A stretch of DNA of 64,000 bases from Maratus speciosus (Eukaryota; Arthropoda; Arachnida; Araneae; Salticidae). Positions 1 through 11,448 of this stretch are shown in pieces (the stretch's first letter is position 1; every line of letters starts with the position of its first letter). The position numbers were made by a program, and so were the translations under genes. The notes under the pieces are model-generated. The model searched no databases. It was not told the DNA's origin and saw only the letters and a program-made list of their open reading frames with translations. Location: NCBI GenBank assembly GCA_963932465.1, contig OZ010796.1:80299292-80363291 (forward strand). The letters are read 5' to 3'.

Positions 1-342
1 GGAGGGAGAGGGAGGGGGGGGGTATTTTAATTCGAAAATAGTTCTATATTTCTATTGTAATAACATTATATTTGTACATTTCCTAATTCTACAAAATACT
101 AAGAAAAATATTTAAAATAAAAGATTCGAGCGGGGTTATAAATATTGCACAAAATCCTTATAAATTCAAATTTAATTAATCCTTCTAAATCCTTCTAAAA
201 TCCTTCTAAACTTTATTAAATGATTATGTAAATCTTCTAAAGCAGTTTAAACAATTCACGAAAAATGCTTTAGAAGAATGATCAATTCCGATAAAAATAA
301 ATATATATAATGAAAACACAAATCATTAAAAAGATGTTTATA

Positions 343-1393
343 CAGTATGATTTCAAAAATCCGTCATTCAGAAATCCGGCAACTTCAAAAATCCAGCGTC
401 GAAACCATCTTTTCCCTTCCTTTTTCTTTTACACTTTCAAGTTATGGGAGAAGAAAATAGCAATTGTTTATGAATTAAAAACTTCAAGATAGAAAGTGAA
501 AATGGCAAAAAAGAACATTTGACTTTCTGTTTCATTTATCAGAGGAGATTATTTTCTGAACAAATTTTCTGGGAGCTGCACCGTTCTTTAGCAATGGGAA
601 CAACTTTGAGGACAACTTTGGCGAATGCATGACGTAATATATGACCGGAACGAATTTTTGGCAACGGCGTTATCACGAGGTCGAATTTTCAGGCTTTCAC
701 ATTTCCCGTGAAAAGACCGCAATTCATTAGCCGATTGGACACGCCAATTCTGAAAATGTATTAAGTGTCTAAAGAGGGCTATAGATGACTGGCTAAGCAA
801 AGATGAAAGTGCGTCAATAACGAACAATTTAACGGACAGCGAGACAGCTGAAGCTGTGCTAAATTGAACCGCCGATAATGCCAGTAGCAGCTCAGAAGAC
901 GAGGATGAACAGCTGGCAGCAGAAAAGGTATCACTGGAAAAATGCATATATTTCACTGGAGAAGTAATACGAGTAAATACTTGTAGTATATGCTTAAGAG
1001 AAACAAGACTATATTTCTAAAATAGATATTCTTCATTTGTATTTAAAAAAAAAACTTGTTACAGAACTGACAAAAAAACTGAAGCACACAAAGTTGACAT
1101 GAGTATTTTTGGAATTACAAGCGAAGAAATAATTTCATTGTTTGTTAGAATTTTTTTTCTGTAACACAGAAAATAGCAATTAAAGTAAGTTTTTTTTTTA
1201 TATTTAATTCTCTTTTTCTTACACAATTATCACGTAATCATGAATTAAATTAAGGCTAAAGGCACCATTAAGAATATAGTACTATTTTTGATATTCCTAG
1301 TTACTACTTTTGATATTCCTTTAAAAATCCGGAATTTTCAAAAATCCGGCATAGTCTTGGTCCCGATGATGCCGGATTTTTGAAGTTATACTG
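343..1393 (+). mobile_element. pogo/Tigger-like TA-target DNA transposon, decayed
   Basis: The ends are inverted repeats beginning CAGTATGATTTCAAAAATCC on the left and, read from the other strand, CAGTATAACTTCAAAAATCC on the right, each next to a TA (341-342 and 1394-1395). CAGT-starting ends with TA duplication and ATCCGNC motifs are typical of pogo/Tigger elements of the Tc1/mariner superfamily. The first 90 bases and the last 80 contain several subterminal AAAATCCGGCA motifs. At 1051 bp it is too short for an intact transposase (about 500 codons), so it is internally deleted. Confidence 0.75.
784..957 (+). pseudogene. remnant of Tigger/pogo transposase C-terminal acidic region
   Basis: Read from 784, the frame gives DDWLSKDE, then LTDSETAEAVLN, an in-frame TGA at 865-867, and then a serine/acidic stretch (SSSSEDEDEQLAAEK). 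A Trp-containing acidic segment followed by a 'LTD-E-AVL' helix and an acidic linker is what Tigger/JRK-type transposases show just after the DDE domain. The location inside a TA-flanked CAGT-ended element supports this. Upstream (550-780) only short broken frames remain and no catalytic motif is visible. An open frame on the opposite strand (588-956) is a by-product of this sequence. The family assignment rests on pattern memory. Confidence 0.5.
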
Positions 1394-1928
1394 TATAATG
1401 AATAACTTTGATAAATAATAATCATGGCTCATTTTATATCATCATCATTATTATTATTATTATTACTTTGCTTTCTGAATTGTTTTGAAGTGATTTTACA
1501 TTATTTTTTGGTTTTGTATTATTTTAAAGTGATACTATATGTCCAGGGACGCAGAAAGAAAGTGCGAGACGGACGATCAAACATGTATCTATATTATTAT
1601 AGATTATTTACAGTTATACATAATAAACCACCGAGAAAAAAACTCCTATTTTATTAACAAAATAAATTAAATTGCATTAGATAAAATTAAAATACGCTAT
1701 TTTAATGAAGCTTTTCAATTACAAATATTTCGTTACTTTAATAAATCAAAAATTTTATGATTTTATTTCAATTTGCCTCTTAATTTTTAATATGCGATTC
1801 TCTTTTATCGAGCAATTTTGTGTTTGCTATTGCAATAATTTAAAATTTCTCTTTCACAGTTCAGTGACTTTTTTTTCACCGAAAAGCTCTAATGCCGACT
1901 TTGGAACGCCCCTATTTTCCGAACCGAA
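1394..1928. other. intergenic AT-rich stretch
   Basis: Holds a short (TTA)n run near 1446-1467 and otherwise no supported feature. Short open frames here lack codon structure or recognizable domains. Confidence 0.6.
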
Positions 1929-2085
1929 GCCTAGCTAGCAAGGATAACAGGTAAAGTGATGAGTGTACTTCACCACAGGTAATGGGGAGGTTTGTATTAT
2001 CGAACATTTGGGACTGTAACCAATCCCTGCAGTGTCACATTCAAACAGAAAAGCTGTATTTAAGAATTTAAAATGTGCCGTGGTA
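1929..2085 (+). repeat. dispersed repeat R1, copy 1
   Basis: About 155 bp that recurs in the same orientation at 6029-6185. Shared blocks include AGCAAGGATAACAGGTAAA, CTTCACCACAGGTAATG and the CAGACAGAAAA-type segment. No tRNA-like A/B boxes were recognised, so it is not called a SINE. Both copies lie a few hundred bases upstream of a TTAA-flanked element (2261 and 6261). Confidence 0.6.
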
Positions 2086-2260
2086 TTCACGGGCTGTGTT
2101 TTTTATTCAGATTGTTTGATTCCCTTAAAATAGTGTAATTGGCTTTATTCTGGTATCATTTTACCTGTCATTACATAAGGTGAATATTTCTATTTCAAAA
2201 AAGTGGTGGCAAAAAGCAATCTGAATTTTTAAACCGTAATTTAATGCGGCCGTTCAGGTG

Positions 2261-3221
2261 TTAAGGGTACTCGGCAGCAAAAAAATTTGTTTTGTAACTG
2301 TAGTCTATATTATATTTTTAGGTTAATGTTTGAATAAAGAATAGTCATAATAGATCATAAAAAATGTTAAATTCTCAACACAGCAATAACTTGAAAAATG
2401 AATTTATTTTTTAAATTAACAATTTTAAAATTCCTTTTTCTTTTTCATTTTTCATATTTCGAAATAGGATTTTTTTTATCCTTTATTCAGAGTACTATTT
2501 TCTATAAGTGTAAGTATCGGGTTTTAATGAGTCCATTAGATCAGCAGAAGAAAAATAATTAGTGAATGAATATGGAAAAAAACTTGGGGAAATAGCATGT
2601 TTTTAAGTTCATAAATGTTTTTTTTTATTTATTTAAGTAACTAACCTATCAAAAAATCCAATACTTGGTTATCACACACAACGTCTAAAGATATTTTAAA
2701 AATAAATTCAGACAATTTGCTTAATTATCGTAGAAGCCTTAGCATTTCGATTAAAATGAAAATATAAAAAATTGCGAACTGAGAAAAAGGAGTTTAACCC
2801 TTAATTGCATAGTGATGTAAATTTCCATCACCTTTTTATTTAATTTTTAATACATAAATTAAGTTCTTACAACCACTATATTTATATAGAAATATTAATC
2901 CTCTAAAAATTACAAAAATATGCTACTAAATAAAGTTAAATATCTATCTTAAGATTTCTGGTGTCTAATCCTTAATATAAAAATAAAAAACACAATCCTA
3001 AAAGAATAATTCATGCAATTAAGGGTTAAACATTGGCATTTAAAGGGACGTTGAACGGGAAGGCTTAATGAAATTAAGTATATCTCCTTTGTCATTTATC
3101 GAATCGTTCCGAAATTTGGACAGAATGTTCTAAAAATACTTGCACATTTTAAAATAAAAATATGAAATTCGACATTTTTGTCATTTTTTTTATCAAGATG
3201 ACAGTTGCTGAGTTCCCTTAA
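2261..3221. mobile_element. TTAA-flanked MITE (outer element of a nest)
   Basis: The left end is TTAAGGGTACTCGGCA at 2261. The right end read backwards from 3221 is TTAAGGGAACTCAGCA. Terminal repeats of about 16 bp with TTAA at both ends indicate a cut-and-paste element of a TTAA-specific superfamily (piggyBac or Kolobok class, not decidable here). No transposase is present. It carries a second TTAA element inside (2794-3029) and shares its right TTAA with the next element (3218-3791). Confidence 0.6.
2794..3029. mobile_element. piggyBac-like MITE nested in 2261-3221
   Basis: The terminal inverted repeat TTAACCCTTAATTGCAT (2794-2810) is matched perfectly by its complement at 3013-3029: 17 bp with TTAA at the outer edge. 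CCCTT immediately inside TTAA is the usual piggyBac terminus. It is 236 bp long and wholly AT-rich non-coding. A perfect terminal repeat inside a host element with imperfect ends suggests it is the younger of the two. Confidence 0.75.
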
Positions 3222-3791
3222 CCCCTTAAGGATCGCTTAATATTAGGAAAAACCATAAAAAAAAGTAACCTATGTTTTTATTACAGAAATTGAATAATTA
3301 TAAGGCTGCTAAGTAAAATATGCCATTAGTTTTTTTAAGGCGAAAAAAAAAAAGATGTTATAGAACAAATTCACATTTGTAGAAAAGCCACTATGCGAGA
3401 ATTCTGTGTCTTAATGTTTGTTTTACAACATACAAATTAAGGCGAATAAGACCTTTATTTTTCATATCCCAAATCTTTATTTAACATCATAACACAATTT
3501 TTTACAAATAATATTTGAATATATATACATTAAATTTTGATTATTAATAATTGTTTTGAGTGTGATATATTTTGAAACATGCAACACAAAGTCCAACATC
3601 ACAATCAGCGCCAAAAGCGAAACCCAAACAAAGATATTCAAAGACTTTACACGGAAATACCAGTTAAAATTTTCTGGTTTCAGAAGTTTTTCCAGCAATT
3701 AAATCTCTTGCCCGGAAATATGACGGGCACGAGAAGTAACGAACGACATTCCAGCCCGTGATATTGACGGGAGCGAGAATTAAGGGGTTAA
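3218..3791. mobile_element. piggyBac-like MITE abutting the previous element
   Basis: Left end TTAACCCCTTAAGGATCGC (3218-3236); right end read backwards TTAACCCCTTAATTCTCGC (3773-3791). The first 12 bases match perfectly. Its left TTAA (3218-3221) is also the right TTAA of the preceding element, so two elements sit back to back at one target site. The inner right part has a repeated CCCGT/GACGGG motif (3711-3770). No coding potential. Confidence 0.7.
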
Positions 3792-4339
3792 ACAGATGAT
3801 TTTTATTGATTTTTTTTAAAATTATTATTGTGGGTATAATAGTTTGTAATTTAGGGAGTGTTTTGGTTAAAAATTAAAGTCATTCTTGCATTATTATAGT
3901 TTGTATACTTATTATTCCTATGTTCCACAAATGTTAATGAATAATCGTATCTTTATTTTTGAAATGCTGGGCTTTTACATAAAAAATCATTAATATACTA
4001 AATTTTATATATACTTTTTATGTTTCAAAATTAGTAAATTCATCTGTTTAGAAGTACCGTAGGTTTTTAATAATTTTGAGAAGAATTTTTTCGTGATTTC
4101 GCGGCTGTTAATAAAATTATAGATTTTAAAAACCGAATCATAGCTAAAAATTAGATTAATTTGTTTACTTCATACCTATAAAAAATATATAAACAAAGTT
4201 TAGTCAAACATTGTGCCATTTTTTTAAGTGTTATGGGTTATTAAAGGCATCATTATCTTTAGTCTTTTTTTATAACTAACCTAAAATATTTTTTGAGTAT
4301 TCAGCGATCTGTTTAGGAAAATTCTAGGACTTTTAACGA
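3792..4339. other. AT-rich spacer
   Basis: Only AT-rich unique-looking sequence. No gene or repeat structure seen. Confidence 0.5.
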
Positions 4340-4526
4340 GGGATGTAGTGGAGGGTATACGGAGGTATACGCCGTATACCTTCTGAATTTTTTTAAGGAA
4401 CACCGTGTACCCTCTGTTCCTCAAAAAATCTATAGTATTTACACTGTAGGGTATACCCTCTGCCTTGAGCGTATACCCTCTACTTAGAGCGTATGCCCTC
4501 TGCTTTTTTTACGACTACACCACTGC
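4340..4526. repeat. GTATACCCTCTG short-repeat block
   Basis: Contains three direct copies of a roughly 20-bp unit, GTATACCCTCTGCCTTGAGC (4451-4505), plus inverted GGAGGTATACGCCGTATACC near 4357-4381. The flanks GATGTAGTGG and CTACACCACT are roughly inverted, so this may be a small decayed element with CAGTGGTGTAG-type ends. Confidence 0.45.
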
Positions 4527-4528
4527 TT

Positions 4529-4746
4529 TTAACCCCTTGAAGAGCGGTGATGCCGTCACGGCATCACATAATTTTAATCATAAATTGCCACATCGGCACA
4601 AGAATTTTATGATGAAAATGTCATCTTTTTAAGTACGCGAAAATTTACTTTTACTTGTTTACAAATAAAATCTCTTGTTAATACTGGTGTCATTAAATTA
4701 TTTGAACATTTTACGAATACAAGTATCTTGCCCCTGAAAGGGTTAA
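4529..4746. mobile_element. short TTAA-target MITE
   Basis: TTAACCCCTTGAAG at 4529 faces TTAACCCTTTCAGG read backwards from 4746, giving a piggyBac-type TTAA-CCC terminus at both ends of a 218-bp element. Just inside the left end is a perfect hairpin with 10-bp arms and a 1-base loop (4547-4567, GTGATGCCGT / ACGGCATCAC). Confidence 0.65.
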
Positions 4747-4862
4747 AGGACCCTTCACATTTTTTTTATCTTAAAACAGCACCCTTCACAAAACTTTTCA
4801 TCCCAAAACAGGACACTTCACAAAACTTTTTTATTCCAAAACAGGACCCTTCACAAAATTGT
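4747..4862 (+). repeat. minisatellite, about 36-bp unit, 3-4 copies
   Basis: Direct units of the form GACCCTTCACAAAACTTTT followed by TATCCCAAAACAG. They start at about 4749, 4790, 4806 and 4845 with small length changes. A weaker CCTTTCACAC echo follows at 4911. Confidence 0.7.
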
Positions 4863-6028
4863 TTGTCATATAAGTAGATTTTTACAATTTTTTCCCACCT
4901 TCAAATTGAACCTTTCACACATTTATCCGTTTAAAAGTAAAATATGACTTGTAAAATAACAGCTGAACTCATGAAATAACATATTACTTAGCTTTTTTAT
5001 ATATGAAGGATAGAAGTCTTGAATATAATGATAGATACAAATTCACAAAATTATGACTAGAATATCCACAAATATAAGAAAAACTTCACAATTTCACAAA
5101 ACCAGGACCCCGTGAAAAAAGTCTGAACAGACCCCTGGTATTTTATAATAGAAAATTAGCTGTCGAACGTTTTTCTTAAAGTTTTGAAAATATTGGAAAT
5201 TAAGAAACCACTTCTCTTCAAACACGATAAAATTAATGATTTTTCGCGCTTTCTTGAAGATTGGAGAATCCGTTGCTTACGTAACGGTAGGACCAGGGCT
5301 TGATTAATGCACGGGCCTCCGGGGCCTCGGCCACCCATTTCAGGGGCCCACAAATTTGTGTGTATTTTCTCACAATTTAAGTTTTTCCGCTGTTTGCATT
5401 TTATATTTTGGTCCCTGAGGTAAAAACAAAGTTTTACTGTAATAACCTCCATGTTAATTTTTCTGTAAAAGTCCTTTTCAATTTGAGAGTACCTATAATT
5501 TTCAAAACTTGCCGTATCCAGGAAATCAAATTTGGGGAAAATGCCAAAAACTGCATACTGTGTCTATTGGTTTCAATATAAACGGGGATTTTACAATGTC
5601 AGAATTATAGTTTAAAATGATTATTAGACTGGTAGGGAAAACAGAATTTTTATGATTTTGGATAAGGCGAGTTTTGAAAAAGACGTCCTCATTTATTCTA
5701 CAACATAAGCTGTGGATCATTGTTGTTTGTGAATTATACAAATGCTTATTTGAGAAAGTGGAAGGTAATTCATTTTCTTGATTATTCTTGTAAGGTTTTT
5801 TTTTTTTTTTTTTTTTTTTTGTAAACTTGAAACTTTCACCGAAAAAACTTTGTCAACTCATCAAATAAACCTACTTTTTTTTTGAAAGTGTCGTCGGGAA
5901 TGGGGGGGTAAGGGGGGGGCAACTTTTTAACAGGTCCTGGGCCCAACTTCAGCTTGATTGGGCTCTGGGTAGGACGAAAGAAGTTAGTCACAGCAGTGCT
6001 TTCTTGGCCGATATTGGAGTAGGCCGTA
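4863..6028. other. mixed repeat debris, no gene
   Basis: Includes a GC-rich patch at 5290-5350 (CAGGGCTTGATTAATGCACG then GGGCC repeats) resembling a hAT-type terminus, a T-run of over 20 at about 5798-5820, and a G-run block at 5900-5920. No matching second terminus was found, so no element is called. Confidence 0.4.
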
Positions 6029-6185
6029 AGCCAACCTAGCAAGGATAACAGGTAAATTGATGACTATACTTCACCACAGGTAATGAGGAGGATTGTGTTA
6101 TCAAACATATGGGACGGGAACCAATGAGCAGTTGCAATCAGACAGAAAACTCAGGGTGGGTTTTAAAAATTAATGTGGAACTCAA
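6029..6185 (+). repeat. dispersed repeat R1, copy 2
   Basis: Same orientation as 1929-2085 and roughly 80% alike by eye over the first 110 bases. It shares AGCAAGGATAACAGGTAAA and CTTCACCACAGGTAATG. Confidence 0.6.
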
Positions 6186-6260
6186 GGCGTAAATCAATTG
6201 GGGGACCACCATGGCTTGATCCCGGCCAAAATTTCTGTCAGGATGATTATAAATATTCTA

Positions 6261-7237
6261 TTAAGGCTGTTCTCAAATCCAAAGGGGCAACTTTATGACA
6301 TAAGCTTTAATTCCTTTTTGTTTGGAAACACATGAAACTGGCAGGTGTTGTTATTCAGAAACTATATAATCGAAAGACCTTTTCCTTCTTCTGTAAACAC
6401 AATAGATCTTTCAGAAAATTCTGTCAAAGTTGGAGTTTTGAACCAAACTTAAACCAAAGCGAATTTCCCGACGAAAGCAGAAAAACCACTCAGCGAAGGG
6501 AGAAAAATGACTTGTCACGTGAACAAATTCGCTTATAACTGGCTAGGTAATTTATTTATCAAAAAATGGAATAATCATTCCGATTCCAAATCGTTTCCAT
6601 AGTCAGGTCTGCCAATTTTACACACTTATGTTTAAAAAAGTGTCCATCATTGTGTAAAAAAGTTTCGCGTTTGTTGAGTCGAAAATCAGAATTCTACGAT
6701 AGAATATCTTTATTGTTTGATTTCGTTAGTATGTTGAAAAAATTAAATGCATTTTCTCAAAATATTTAAAATCCATTCTATTTATTTATTGATTTAATGG
6801 GTCTCTGTTAAGTCTGTTCTCAAGTTCACTGCTCAACGAGGGCTAAACTTTTTGACACAATAACGTACACATTTTTAAACGTAAAGGTATAAAATTGGCA
6901 GTAGACCTGCCTATGGAAGCGATTTGGAATCGAAACGATTTTTCCATTTTTTTGATAAATAAATTGCCTATCGAGTTTTAAGCTTTTTGATCACGTGGCA
7001 AGGCGTTATTCTCCATTCGATGGCTGGTTTTTCTGTTTTCGTCGGAAAATTCCGTTCAGAACACCAACTTTGACAGTATTTTCTGAAAGATGTATTGCGT
7101 TTACAAAAAAAAGGAAAACGTCTTTCAATTACATAGTTTCTGAATAACAACACCTGGCAGCTTCTTGCGTTTCTGAACAAAAATGAATTAAAACCTATGT
7201 CATAAAGTTTCCCCTTTGGATTTGAGGACAGCCTTAA
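6261..7237. mobile_element. 977-bp TTAA-flanked foldback element
   Basis: TTAAGGCTGTTCTCAAATCC at 6261 is mirrored at 7218-7237 (GGATTTGAGGACAGCCTTAA). The mirror symmetry continues almost to the centre (about 6750): for example the CACGTG near 6519 and 6995, CCAAATCG near 6586 and its complement near 6931, and TTTATCAAAAAATGGA near 6555 and its complement near 6947. The whole element is therefore a long imperfect palindrome with arms of about 400-480 bp. It shares internal motifs (GTTTCTGAATAA, AAAATTC-GTTCAGAA) with the elements at 11449-12101 and 53205-53628, so it is a palindromic member of that family. No transposase; open frames inside are by-products. Confidence 0.75.
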
Positions 7238-7303
7238 AGTAGAATGTCAAAATAAAATAGCTACAATAGGTTATATGCAGGACTCGAAATGTATCGCAGC
7301 AAA

Positions 7304-7391
7304 CAGGAACGATATTCCGGTTCGTGAAATTATGACCAACATTGTCCCGGTTCATAAAATTATGCTAAATATCGTTCCGGTTAGTGCAATT
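7304..7391 (+). repeat. minisatellite, about 36-39-bp unit, 3 copies
   Basis: Units of the form ATTCCGGTTCGTGAAATTAT, GTCCCGGTTCATAAAATTAT and GTTCCGGTTAGTGCAATTAT, spaced 36-39 bp apart. Confidence 0.65.
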
Positions 7392-8816
7392 ATTAAATTA
7401 TATTATTACAGTTTGACATCTAAAGCCTACTGTGCAGCCTGTAACTTTTATTATTATTATTTAGAATCTTGAACGCATTTTTAAAATTCCTTTTGTATGG
7501 TTAGATTCAAATTTGTCTGTTCTTTCAAAATATTTGTTTAGTAAACGATAATTTTGAAATAGCGATTTTTCCCTTTCGAGCCATGGTTATATGTAACATG
7601 TCGTCAGACTTGTTTAGACCAAATTCTTGAAGAATGCAACTAAAGTTACTTAAAATATCCACAAACTTAGCTGTTTCGACGTATACTAGTGGGAAAACAT
7701 TTTTGGCAATAAAACATTCGAAAACATCTGTACAAAATTTCAAACATTAATTTGGTTGAAACTAACGTCAATACATTACCGAAGAACAATATAAATAAGA
7801 TTATAATTTTATTTGCAATGAAAAAAAGTTTAATTTTTTTTGTAATTACATTAAATTGAATTGTTTGAAAATGTATAATAACTTAGTGGATTTTGGTTAT
7901 AGAATAATTGAATCATTACTCTTGTAATATGCACAGAGCATGGAGAAAAAATTTCCAAATATATCTTATATGACCCAAGGACCCTATAAAAATTCAAAAG
8001 TGTCATTTAAAAAAAAAATAATTGACCATTATAATCATAATTCCAACTTTATTTTCAACAATTCTGCAATTCACTTTGGCTACATATTTCAATATGTATA
8101 AAATTAAAACATGTTTTAATTTTAGGGATATCCTGTAAACTTATTTATACACAAATGTGGCTAACTTTGGCATAAAAAGTAGTTTTTTGCTAAAACAATA
8201 ATTCAGGGAAAACTGCAATATATTTAAAACAATATTTGTGTGATTTATCATTCAAAATTGGTGAGTCTGCAGACTTCTAATAAATAAATTAACAAAAAAT
8301 TTTCAAAATATAACAAACATATTTTTTTTTTCAAACTCAATCAGAAAATTTTGATAAAGTATTCAACATTCTCTCAAATCTTTGGATTTGAGTACCATTA
8401 CTTCCAAATAGTAATATTTTCTTTAATGACAAAAATTCTGCCCCTAAAAACAGAAATTACTATTTGAAATAATGATATGCAAATTCAAGAACATTGTGAA
8501 GCATACTCTTTTTAAAAGATGAGATTTCTTGTTTCCAGACAATAGAGCATAATTTTAAAAAATGAGAAGTCTCATCTCCAGATGCAAATATGTGAAAAAT
8601 TGTTTTACAGATTTCCTGGAAATTTGTTTCAGTTTTTCCAGTTTAACTATAACCCAAAAATGAACAAAGAAAGATACAGGATAGAAAAAGAAAAATTAAA
8701 AAGCCCAAAGTCTTGGACAGTTCGCAAAATGGTCGAAAATCTTGGCCAAAGCCCGATGAACAGTGTATTTTGGGCTCTGGCCGTCCAATATCCAAAGTGG
8801 TGATCCAAGAAAAATG
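7392..8816. other. AT-rich region without identifiable gene
   Basis: No inverted ends, coding domain or consensus exon was seen. Short open frames (7525-7743 minus, 8582-8803 plus) show no recognizable protein. Confidence 0.5.
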
Positions 8817-10729
8817 CAGTAGGGTGGGCCGAATAAAACTTTTTTTTGATTTTCGATGATGGGTAGTGCGGAAAAGTTGCCACTGGTGGCACTAAGTTCA
8901 CACAAAAAATTTGAGATTTTTCGGACAATTCTTTCATTTGCCGCAAATGGCTTGAAGTTTTGCTCAAATGTTGATTTTTGAACTTTTTTAGCAAAAATTT
9001 TAAAAATGTTAAAATTAAGTTATTTTAGCTGAATTTACTGGAAATGCAATGTTTTGTGTATGAAATGTTTAAATAAGCTCTAATTGTTAGTTATGTGCAT
9101 TTTGAATTGGGTGACTTTTATAGCTTTTTCGCATATAAGTGAGCAAAAATTGCAGGAATTGTGACAACAGGGAATAAGGATCTCGTCCTCATCGATCAAA
9201 CTTGGTCAGGAGGCAGAGAAAGAAACTTGGAAAGAAGATACTTGGAGGAAGATCTTAGAGGAAGAAAAATTACAAGCATCTTTTTTGATAGTAGAAAAAA
9301 TAAAACTATCTTCATAGAAAAAAAGGGGGCTAGCAGCACTGTCAACAGAAAGACGAAACAAATATCACCATGTTGTCTGAACGTGGTTTGGAATATTTGG
9401 GCCACTTGACACATCCTTCTGGCCACTGCGGAGAAATAGCAAAATCATTAAATAATTTTCTAAGCCAGAATAAAGTCTGCTTTGGAAAAAATCAAGATGA
9501 GATCTGCAACATTTGATATGTATTCTTCATATGAATGAGCTTCCACTCTGACAGCAACACCAACTGTCTAAACGAGATGGTAGAACCACTTGACCTAAGA
9601 CCTTTACCAACTAAAAAGGAGTTAGATTAATACAGTACTCAAATCTTCAGCCTTTTGGATTTCTGATGTCCATGAAACAGGAATAGGCTCGTAGAAATGG
9701 ACACGTACATTTTCGCACGCCATTAATGATATGTGCTTCGTATATCTCTCGACGGTGCCGCTTGTTCCCCTTTTTCTATGAAGATCGCGTTATTATTTCT
9801 ACCATCAAAAAATATGGTTGTAATTTTTCATCCTTCAAAATATTCCTGCTCCTGTATCTTCTTTTCAAGTTTCTTTTTCTGTCTCCTGAGCAAGTCTTTA
9901 TTGATGACGAGATCCTTATTCCTGGTTGTCATAATTCCTGCATTCTGAAGCACAGATGAAGCTTTTAACGCAGTTTACCTATATGATATACCAGTTCTAA
10001 ATCTAGCGAAAGATGTGAGAAAGGGATATGCGTTTGGGAGTGTCTGCTTTTGAAGGCCCAGGATTCTGATTCAGACGAACTACCTGCTTGAAAGTTCTCA
10101 CTTTTTGAATCTTCTGACAATAGCTGAATTTTAAAGCAGAAAAATAACTAACATCCCATCTCACAGTTACACCCATTTCCTATTTCCTCCCTCATCCTCA
10201 TGATGACAGATTGCGTTTTCATTGGTTTCTACTCCACATTCTCCTCTGCTTCCCGAATTGCTGTCAAGACATGCTGTTGTCCGGCATTCAAATATGTGAC
10301 TCTGAACGCATCGAAAAACCGAAGGAAGAGCGAGGAACATAATAAAGACAAAGGAGAGAAACCGACGAACGAACCAAACAATATTTACAATTTTTGCTCA
10401 GTTATACGCGAAAAGACTATAAAAATCGCCTAATTCAAAATACACATAACAAATAAATAATAGACAATCAGAGCTTATTTAAACATTTCGTACACTAAAC
10501 ATGCATTTCAAGTAAATTTAGAGAAAATAAATTTAATTTAACATTTTAAAAATTTTTGCTAAAAAAGTTCAAAAATCAGCATTTGAGAAAAACTTCAAGC
10601 CATTTGCGGCAAATGAAGTAATTGTCCGAAAAATGTCAATTTTTTGTGTAAACTTAGTGTCACCCGTGGTAACTTTTCCGCACTACCCATCACTGAAAAT
10701 CGAAAAGTTTTTTTCGGCCAATCCTACTG
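8817..10729. mobile_element. 1.9-kb foldback DNA element with long inverted arms
   Basis: The left end (CAGTAGGGTGGGCCGAATAA at 8817) matches the complement of the right end (TTTCGGCCAATCCTACTG, ending 10729). Pairing continues for about 350 bp: 8817-9165 against 10385-10729, including GATGGGTAGTGCGGAAAAGT and TTGCCGCAAATGGCTTGAAG. A second, more diverged paired block is 9175-9345 against 9755-9930. The middle (9430-9750) is unpaired. No target duplication is evident and no transposase was recognised. Short open frames at 9161-9426 and 9726-9959 are the two arms reading through each other. Superfamily undetermined. Confidence 0.65.
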
Positions 10730-11039
10730 TGCAGTAGGTACCACTGCTATGCACGTGGTGGGAGGTAAAATTCTATGCTTCTGAAAGTCCAGGGATCGAT
10801 CCGTTTTTTTTTTTTTTTTTTTTTTTGGGGGGGGGGGAGCATTTTGTAATGAAAGATGAAATTCTGTTATTAGACTTTGAATCAAGCATTTATTGACAAT
10901 AACTTCTTTAATTTTTCCTGCTAAAGTTCTCCTTTTTGGTGAACTTGTTTTGTTTGCAAATTACATGTTTTAAAGCCTAACAAAATAAAAATAATTAATG
11001 AAAAGTACATTTTTTATGGAATGAATTTTTTTCAGGGTG
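10730..11039. other. spacer with T-run/G-run
   Basis: Contains a poly-T tract of over 20 bases running directly into about 11 G (roughly 10806-10837). No gene seen. Confidence 0.5.
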
Positions 11040-11044
11040 TGTTT

Positions 11045-11275
11045 TGTGAAAGGGCCCTAATGCCCCAAAGGGTCTAGCCGGATAAGCATAGCGAAATGGC
11101 CCCCACGGCCGATGTTTGAAATAACATGTGTGGTAATAAGACTCACCATGACAATACAATATAGAGTGTTTTTAGCCTCTGACCTTGAACTGTCCTTGAG
11201 ATAATCGGGGAAGTATGCACCGGCGTTACTATTTTTCAAATACGTTTTCCTCAAAAAGTACAAAAGTTAAAAAAA
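11045..11275 (-). repeat. large inverted duplication, left arm block A
   Basis: Complement of 23055-23275 at roughly 90% identity by eye. Both copies encode nearly the same open frame (minus strand here, plus strand at the right copy) with segments such as FLRKTYLKNS, YFPDYLKDSSRSEAKNTLYC and GGHFAMLIRLDP. This block is more GC- and CpG-rich than its surroundings. The conserved frame may be coincidence of a young duplication or a true coding or promoter-proximal segment. I do not recognise the protein. Confidence 0.6.
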
Positions 11276-11448
11276 TCCCTGCCGGCCCGGCCTACAGGCA
11301 GAGGTAGATTTCGAAGTCAAATATATTAATTTCACAGACAAAAACTAAATCATGATTAGAGATAAACCCACTTTAACAATTTTATCTGGCCGCTTTTGAC
11401 GAGTTTTTATTTCATTTTTATATAATAGCTGGTCTTATCAGAATCATG

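Noticed and set aside
588..956. 122-codon minus-strand gene
   Set aside because: It is antisense to the acidic transposase remnant; its serine run is the complement of the other strand's acidic codons.
9161..9959. Coding genes within the 8.8-10.7 kb element
   Set aside because: The open frames on both strands are the two inverted arms reading each other; there is no recognisable transposase motif.
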